Source: an uncultured Blautia sp. (GTDB lineage: Bacteria > Bacillota > Clostridia > Lachnospirales > Lachnospiraceae). From it: 10,864 nt of DNA. This document shows, one piece after another, positions 7,668 through 10,864 of the stretch. Within the stretch, counting starts at the first letter, position 1; every line of letters begins with the position of its first letter. A model generated the notes under the pieces. It made no database searches. It was not told the origin of the DNA and saw only the letters and a program-made list of their open reading frames with translations. The stretch covers positions 1 to 10,864 of the forward strand of contig CAMOXX010000078.1 in assembly GCA_946629475.1 (NCBI GenBank), given 5' to 3'. The translations under genes were made by a program, and so were the position numbers.

Positions 7668-7676
7668 CCTTCCTTT
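7668..7676 (-). promoter_or_regulatory. Alternative ribosome binding site for an ftsK start at 7659
   Basis: AAAGGAAGG lies 8 nt before an in-frame ATG at 7659, which would add MGTSCSRKGREPF to FtsK. The site is as good as the one for 7620, so the start is undecided; the basic MAASKKKK start is preferred because it looks like a usual FtsK beginning. Confidence 0.45.
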
Positions 7677-7706
7677 ATGTTTCTCCCCTCAGAAGGCACT
7701 TGACTA

Positions 7707-7724
7707 AGGAACTTGACAGTTCCT
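7707..7724 (-). other. Inverted repeat at the uppP stop codon
   Basis: AGGAACT-TGAC-AGTTCCT is a perfect 7-bp stem with a 4-nt loop, reaching into the uppP TAG. No T-run follows on the minus strand, so it is not a normal intrinsic terminator; it could stabilise the uppP message end or mark a processing point before ftsK. Its arms share GGAAC/GTTCC with the inverted repeat at 7641-7657. Confidence 0.5.
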
Positions 7725-8607
7725 AAACTGAGGCGCTCATGATCAGCGCCAGAAATCCTGCCAGGAAACAGTACCCGGCAAAATACTTGATCCTTACAAG
7801 TTCCAACAGGCGGATCAGAAGCCTTGCGGTATAGTATCCGGTGATGCATGCGGAAACCGCCCCGAAAAAGAACGCGAATCCCTGCAGTGTGCTGATTTCG
7901 CCGCTTCGGAATAAGGGTGCCTCCACGAGAAAGGCTCCCAGCATGGCCGGTATCCCGCACAGGAACGAATACTTGATCGCAAACTTCTTATCAAAGCCGC
8001 ATAAAAGCCCCGTTCCGATGGTGAGCCCGCAGCGTGACAGGCCCGGAAAGACGGACACGCCCTGCAGAATTCCGATCCAGAGCGCATGGTCATAACGGCT
8101 GGAATTCGGGCCGTAGTCTCCCCCGACTCCGCTCACATCGACCACGAGCAGGAAAACTCCCATAAGCAAAAGTGCCAGCCCGGTGAAGGACGGAACATGG
8201 AACGCGAGGACCGCCAGATTGCGGCAGGCAAATCCAAGGATCATCGTGGGAATCATGGAAACCAGAATCATGAGGGCCATTTTGCGGTAGACATTGGTGA
8301 TGATTTTTGAATACCGGATGCCCGACGGGTTTTCCATCCTGCGCTTGCGCACATATTTTCCCAGATTGCCCGTAAGGTCGGATGTGATTCCGAGAAACTC
8401 CAGAAGGAGCCTCCGCACATCTTTGTAAAAAACCAGGATCAGGGCGGCCATCGTACCGAGATGAAGCATCGATTCAAACAGCAGCCCTGCTTCGTGGGTG
8501 AGCCCCATCCCCCGCTCCGCGAGGCCAAGATGGCCCAGACTGCTGACCGGAAGAAATTCCAGGACACCCTGAAGCATTCCCAGAATGATTGCATAGAGAA
8601 TCTGCAT
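7723..8607 (-). CDS. uppP: Undecaprenyl-diphosphatase (UppP/BacA family)
   Basis: UppP is a polytopic membrane enzyme that removes a phosphate from undecaprenyl diphosphate, regenerating the lipid carrier for peptidoglycan and other envelope polymers; excess gives bacitracin resistance. The 294-residue length is near the usual 265-290. The two signature regions are present: QGVLEFLPVSSLGHL at 13-27, keeping the (E/Q)xxxE pair Q13/E17 and H26, and PGLSRCGLTIGTG at 188-200 with Arg192. Both deviate from consensus: SS(T/S)GH has Leu in the third place, and SRSG is SRCG. A soluble basic stretch (81-103) interrupts the helices more than usual. The start at 8607 follows AGAGGAG by about 9 nt; the upstream frame to 8700 runs through the promoter and is not protein-like. 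It leads the putative uppP-ftsK operon. Confidence 0.93.
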   Translation of the reverse strand: MQILYAIILGMLQGVLEFLPVSSLGHLGLAERGMGLTHEAGLLFESMLHLGTMAALILVFYKDVRRLLLEFLGITSDLTGNLGKYVRKRRMENPSGIRYSKIITNVYRKMALMILVSMIPTMILGFACRNLAVLAFHVPSFTGLALLLMGVFLLVVDVSGVGGDYGPNSSRYDHALWIGILQGVSVFPGLSRCGLTIGTGLLCGFDKKFAIKYSFLCGIPAMLGAFLVEAPLFRSGEISTLQGFAFFFGAVSACITGYYTARLLIRLLELVRIKYFAGYCFLAGFLALIMSASV

Positions 8608-8649
8608 AGTATCATTCTCCTCTGATTGACATAAAAGCATACAAAGATG

Positions 8650-8678
8650 ATTATAACACATCTTTCCTCTATAGAAAA
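8650..8678 (-). promoter_or_regulatory. Predicted sigma-A-type promoter for uppP
   Basis: On the minus strand a perfect extended -10, TGTTATAAT, covers 8650-8658 (hexamer TATAAT at 8650-8655). A weak -35, TTTTCT at 8673-8678, is 17 nt upstream with three of six consensus positions. Transcription would start near 8643, giving a leader of about 36 nt before the uppP ATG. It sits just past the nfnB terminator, which fits the start of a new unit. Confidence 0.7.
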
Positions 8679-8681
8679 GGG

Positions 8682-8725
8682 AAAAGAAAAAAAGAGGCAC
8701 GGGGTATCATCCTCTGCCTCTTTTT
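8682..8725 (-). terminator. Intrinsic terminator after nfnB
   Basis: AAAAAGAGGCA (8715-8725 read on the minus strand) pairs perfectly over 11 bp with TGCCTCTTTTT (8689-8699), with a 15-nt loop. The minus-strand continuation is TTCTTTT, supplying the U-rich tail. The stem begins 4 nt after the nfnB stop codon, so it ends nfnAB transcription before the uppP promoter. Confidence 0.88.
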
Positions 8726-8729
8726 CGCG

Positions 8730-10133
8730 TTATGCTTTGTACTTGTTTGTTATGTATTCATGAATTCCCCGCGCGCCTGTTTTTCCGGCACCCATGGCGA
8801 GGATCACCGTTGCGGCTCCCGTCACCGCGTCGCCGCCGGCATACACGCCTTCCTTTGAGGTTTTTCCGAATTCCTCATCCGCGACAATACATTTGCGCCT
8901 GTTCACATCCAGGCCGTAGGTTGTGGAAGAAATCAGCGGGTTCGGGGATGTTCCGAGAGACATAATCACCGTGTCGCACTCGATATCAAACTCCGAACCG
9001 GGAATCTCCACCGGGCGTCTCCTGCCGGATGCATCCGGCTCGCCGAGTTCCATGCGGATGCAGCGGATTCCTGTCACCCAGGAATTCTCATCCGAAAAGA
9101 TCTCCACAGGATTGGTGAGGAGGTCGAAGACGACGCCCTCTTCCTTTGCATGGTGGACTTCCTCAGCACGGGCCGGAAGCTCTGCCTCGGACCTGCGGTA
9201 CACGATATGGACATCCGCGCCCAGGCGCAGGGCTGTTCTCGCGGCATCCATCGCGACATTGCCTCCGCCCACGACGACGACCTTTTTGCCGTGGACGATC
9301 GGGGTGTCAGAATCCTCCCGGAACGCCTTCATCAGGTTGTTTCTCGTCAGATATTCATTCGCGGAAAGCACACCATTGGCCTGTTCTCCGGGAATCCCCA
9401 TAAACATGGGAAGTCCGGCGCCCGAGCCGATGAACACTGCTTCAAACCCTTCGTCCGTCAGCAGCTCATCGATGGTCAATGACTTGCCGATGATAACGTT
9501 GGTCTCGATTTTGACTCCCAGGGATTTGACATTTTCCACCTCGGCAGCAACCACCTTGTCCTTTGGAAGACGGAATTCCGGAATGCCGTACACCAGAACG
9601 CCGCCCGGCTTGTGGAGGGCTTCGAAGATCGTCACGTCATAGCCGAGGCGGGCCAGATCGCCCGCGCAGGTGAGCCCTGCAGGCCCGGATCCGATCACTG
9701 CTACTTTATGGCCGTTCTTTTTTTCGGCCGGAAGGGGCCGGATTCCGTTCTCCTTTGCCCAGTCCGCGACAAAACGCTCCAGCTTGCCGATCGAAACCGG
9801 TTCTCCCTTGATTCCCCGGATGCAGCGTCCCTCGCACTGGGACTCCTGGGGACATACGCGTCCGCACACTGCGGGCAGGGAGCTGGATTCGCTGATGATC
9901 TCGTACGCCTTTTCGAAACTGCCTTCCTTCACTTCGTGGATGAATGCCGGGATATTGATTCCTACCGGGCAGCCGCCCACGCATTTTGCGTTTTTGCAGT
10001 TCATGCACCGGGTGGCTTCATCCATCGCCTCTTCTTTATTATAGCCTAAGCACACTTCGTCAAAATTTGCGGCACGGACATGCGGATCCTGCTCGCGCAC
10101 CGGAACCTTCTTTAAAACATCAACCTGGCCCAT
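8730..10133 (-). CDS. nfnB: NfnB-like NADPH-binding subunit (GltA-type, glutamate synthase small-subunit family)
   Basis: This 467-residue flavoprotein matches the large subunit of NADH-dependent ferredoxin:NADP+ oxidoreductase, which couples reduced ferredoxin and NADH to NADPH formation by electron bifurcation in anaerobes. The N-terminal iron-sulfur domain has cysteines at 43, 46, 51, 55 (CMNCKNAKCVGGCPV) and at 90, 94, 100, 104 (CGRVCPQESQCEGRC), enough for two [4Fe-4S] clusters. The FAD-binding motif GSGPAG is at 148-153, the NADP(H) motif GGGNVA at 289-294, and a second FAD contact VYAGGD at 430-435. Length matches NfnB and the GltD family. Alone it could be read as glutamate synthase beta subunit, but the adjacent NfnA-type partner, joined by a TAATG overlap, favours Nfn; no glutamate synthase large subunit is in the window. 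Confidence 0.92.
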   Translation of the reverse strand: MGQVDVLKKVPVREQDPHVRAANFDEVCLGYNKEEAMDEATRCMNCKNAKCVGGCPVGINIPAFIHEVKEGSFEKAYEIISESSSLPAVCGRVCPQESQCEGRCIRGIKGEPVSIGKLERFVADWAKENGIRPLPAEKKNGHKVAVIGSGPAGLTCAGDLARLGYDVTIFEALHKPGGVLVYGIPEFRLPKDKVVAAEVENVKSLGVKIETNVIIGKSLTIDELLTDEGFEAVFIGSGAGLPMFMGIPGEQANGVLSANEYLTRNNLMKAFREDSDTPIVHGKKVVVVGGGNVAMDAARTALRLGADVHIVYRRSEAELPARAEEVHHAKEEGVVFDLLTNPVEIFSDENSWVTGIRCIRMELGEPDASGRRRPVEIPGSEFDIECDTVIMSLGTSPNPLISSTTYGLDVNRRKCIVADEEFGKTSKEGVYAGGDAVTGAATVILAMGAGKTGARGIHEYITNKYKA

Positions 10134-10864
10134 TATGATTCACCTCCGCAGTTCCCGCATCCGCCGTGATGCGTCTTTCCTTCCTGATAGCGCAGCTTTG
10201 CCCGTCCCTCCTCGGTGCGGTACATCTGCTGGCGCTTCATGGCAAGTTCAAAGTCAACCTTGTGCCCGTCAAACTCCGGACCGTCAACACAGGCAAACTT
10301 CACTTCGCCTCCGACCATCAGGCGGCACGCGCCGCACATTCCGGTACCGTCCACCATGATCGGGTTCATGCTGACGACGGTAGGAATGCCGAGCTCTTTT
10401 GTGAGAAGACAGACAAACTTCATCATGATCATCGGGCCGATCGCGATGCAGAGGTCATAGTGCTTCCCCTGATTTACGACCAGATCCTTCAGGACATCCG
10501 TCCCCATACCCTTGCGGATATAGGAGCCATCGTCTGTGGTCAGGTAGAGGTTGCTGACCGCGCTCATCTCCTTTTCCAGGATGATGAGATCCTTCGTCCT
10601 GGCACCGATGATGCAGTCTGCGGTGATTCCGTGTTCATGGAGCCACTTGAGCTGAGGATACACAGGTGCGGTCCCTACACCGCCTCCCACAAATACGATA
10701 TTTTTCTTTTTCAGCTCTTCGAGCGGTGTGCTGCAGAGCTCGGACGGGCAGCCGAGCGGTCCCACAAAGTCGTCGAACGCGTCTCCTGCCTTGAGTTCAG
10801 ACATTTTCAGTGTAGATTCGCCGGTCGGCTGAAAAACGATCGTGATGATCCCTTTTTCGGAATC
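10133..10864 (-). CDS. nfnA: NfnA-like FAD/NAD-binding subunit (5' end outside window)
   Basis: The frame is open to the right edge, showing 243 residues; the N-terminus (roughly 40 residues by family length) is missing. Reading upstream of the internal Met at 10804 gives family-like sequence (GIITIVFQPTGESTLK), so that Met is not the start. The ferredoxin-NADP+-reductase-type fold has the FAD-domain end KAGDAFDDFVGPLG, the NAD-binding start IVFVGGGVGTAPVYPQL, and near the C-terminus MCGACRLMVGGEVKFACVDG, where three Cys spaced C-x2-C-x11-C bind the [2Fe-2S] cluster. The Asp five residues before the first Cys is a candidate for the fourth ligand, as an Asp is reported in studied Nfn proteins. 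The same family includes PyrK of dihydroorotate dehydrogenase and sulfide dehydrogenase SudB; pairing with nfnB argues for Nfn. Its TAA shares one base with the nfnB ATG. Confidence 0.9.
   Translation of the reverse strand, partial: DSEKGIITIVFQPTGESTLKMSELKAGDAFDDFVGPLGCPSELCSTPLEELKKKNIVFVGGGVGTAPVYPQLKWLHEHGITADCIIGARTKDLIILEKEMSAVSNLYLTTDDGSYIRKGMGTDVLKDLVVNQGKHYDLCIAIGPMIMMKFVCLLTKELGIPTVVSMNPIMVDGTGMCGACRLMVGGEVKFACVDGPEFDGHKVDFELAMKRQQMYRTEEGRAKLRYQEGKTHHGGCGNCGGES

Noticed and set aside
7707..7724. Intrinsic terminator after uppP
   Set aside because: The stem is perfect but the minus-strand sequence after it (TAGTCAAGTGCC) has no T-run.

Overview
The window looks like part of a chromosome from an anaerobic Clostridia-type Firmicute, most likely Lachnospiraceae-like. 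The evidence is an NfnAB-type electron-bifurcating pair, a SpoIIIE/FtsK translocase, a DUF896 (YnzC-like) protein, strong AGGAGG-like ribosome binding sites, and fibronectin-III-like domains in the style of clostridial proteins. The taxonomic call is inference. Every supported gene lies on the minus strand, so transcription runs from right to left. No plus-strand gene, RNA gene, CRISPR array or insertion sequence was seen, and no gap between genes exceeds about 120 bases.

Reading in the direction of transcription, the right end (10864 to 8730) holds nfnA, cut by the window edge, and nfnB. They are joined by a TAATG stop/start overlap and closed by a strong hairpin terminator. A short promoter region with a perfect extended -10 follows. 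It starts what looks like one long unit: uppP, ftsK/spoIIIE, rlmH, phoH, ybeY, a DUF896 gene, and a large unrecognised gene that runs off the left edge. Spacing is tight: ftsK and rlmH overlap by 8 nt, rlmH and phoH are 18 nt apart, ybeY and DUF896 are 2 nt apart, and DUF896 overlaps the last gene by 4 nt (ATGA).

Most of the unit is housekeeping: recycling of the undecaprenyl lipid carrier, chromosome segregation, and ribosome or RNA maturation (RlmH, PhoH, YbeY). The left 2.2 kb is the unusual part. It is a single open frame of at least 729 residues combining an N-terminal domain resembling a glutaminase but lacking its cysteine, an asparagine-synthetase-type ATP-binding domain with a PP-loop SGGFDT, a helical region, and at least one complete plus one partial fibronectin-III-like domain. 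It is noticeably less GC-rich than its neighbours on sampled lines. It is the best candidate for an undescribed function here, but its substrate cannot be read from the sequence. Secondary points of interest are a near-decapeptide Asp/Tyr repeat in the FtsK linker, two alternative ftsK starts with a hairpin between them, and altered signature residues in UppP.
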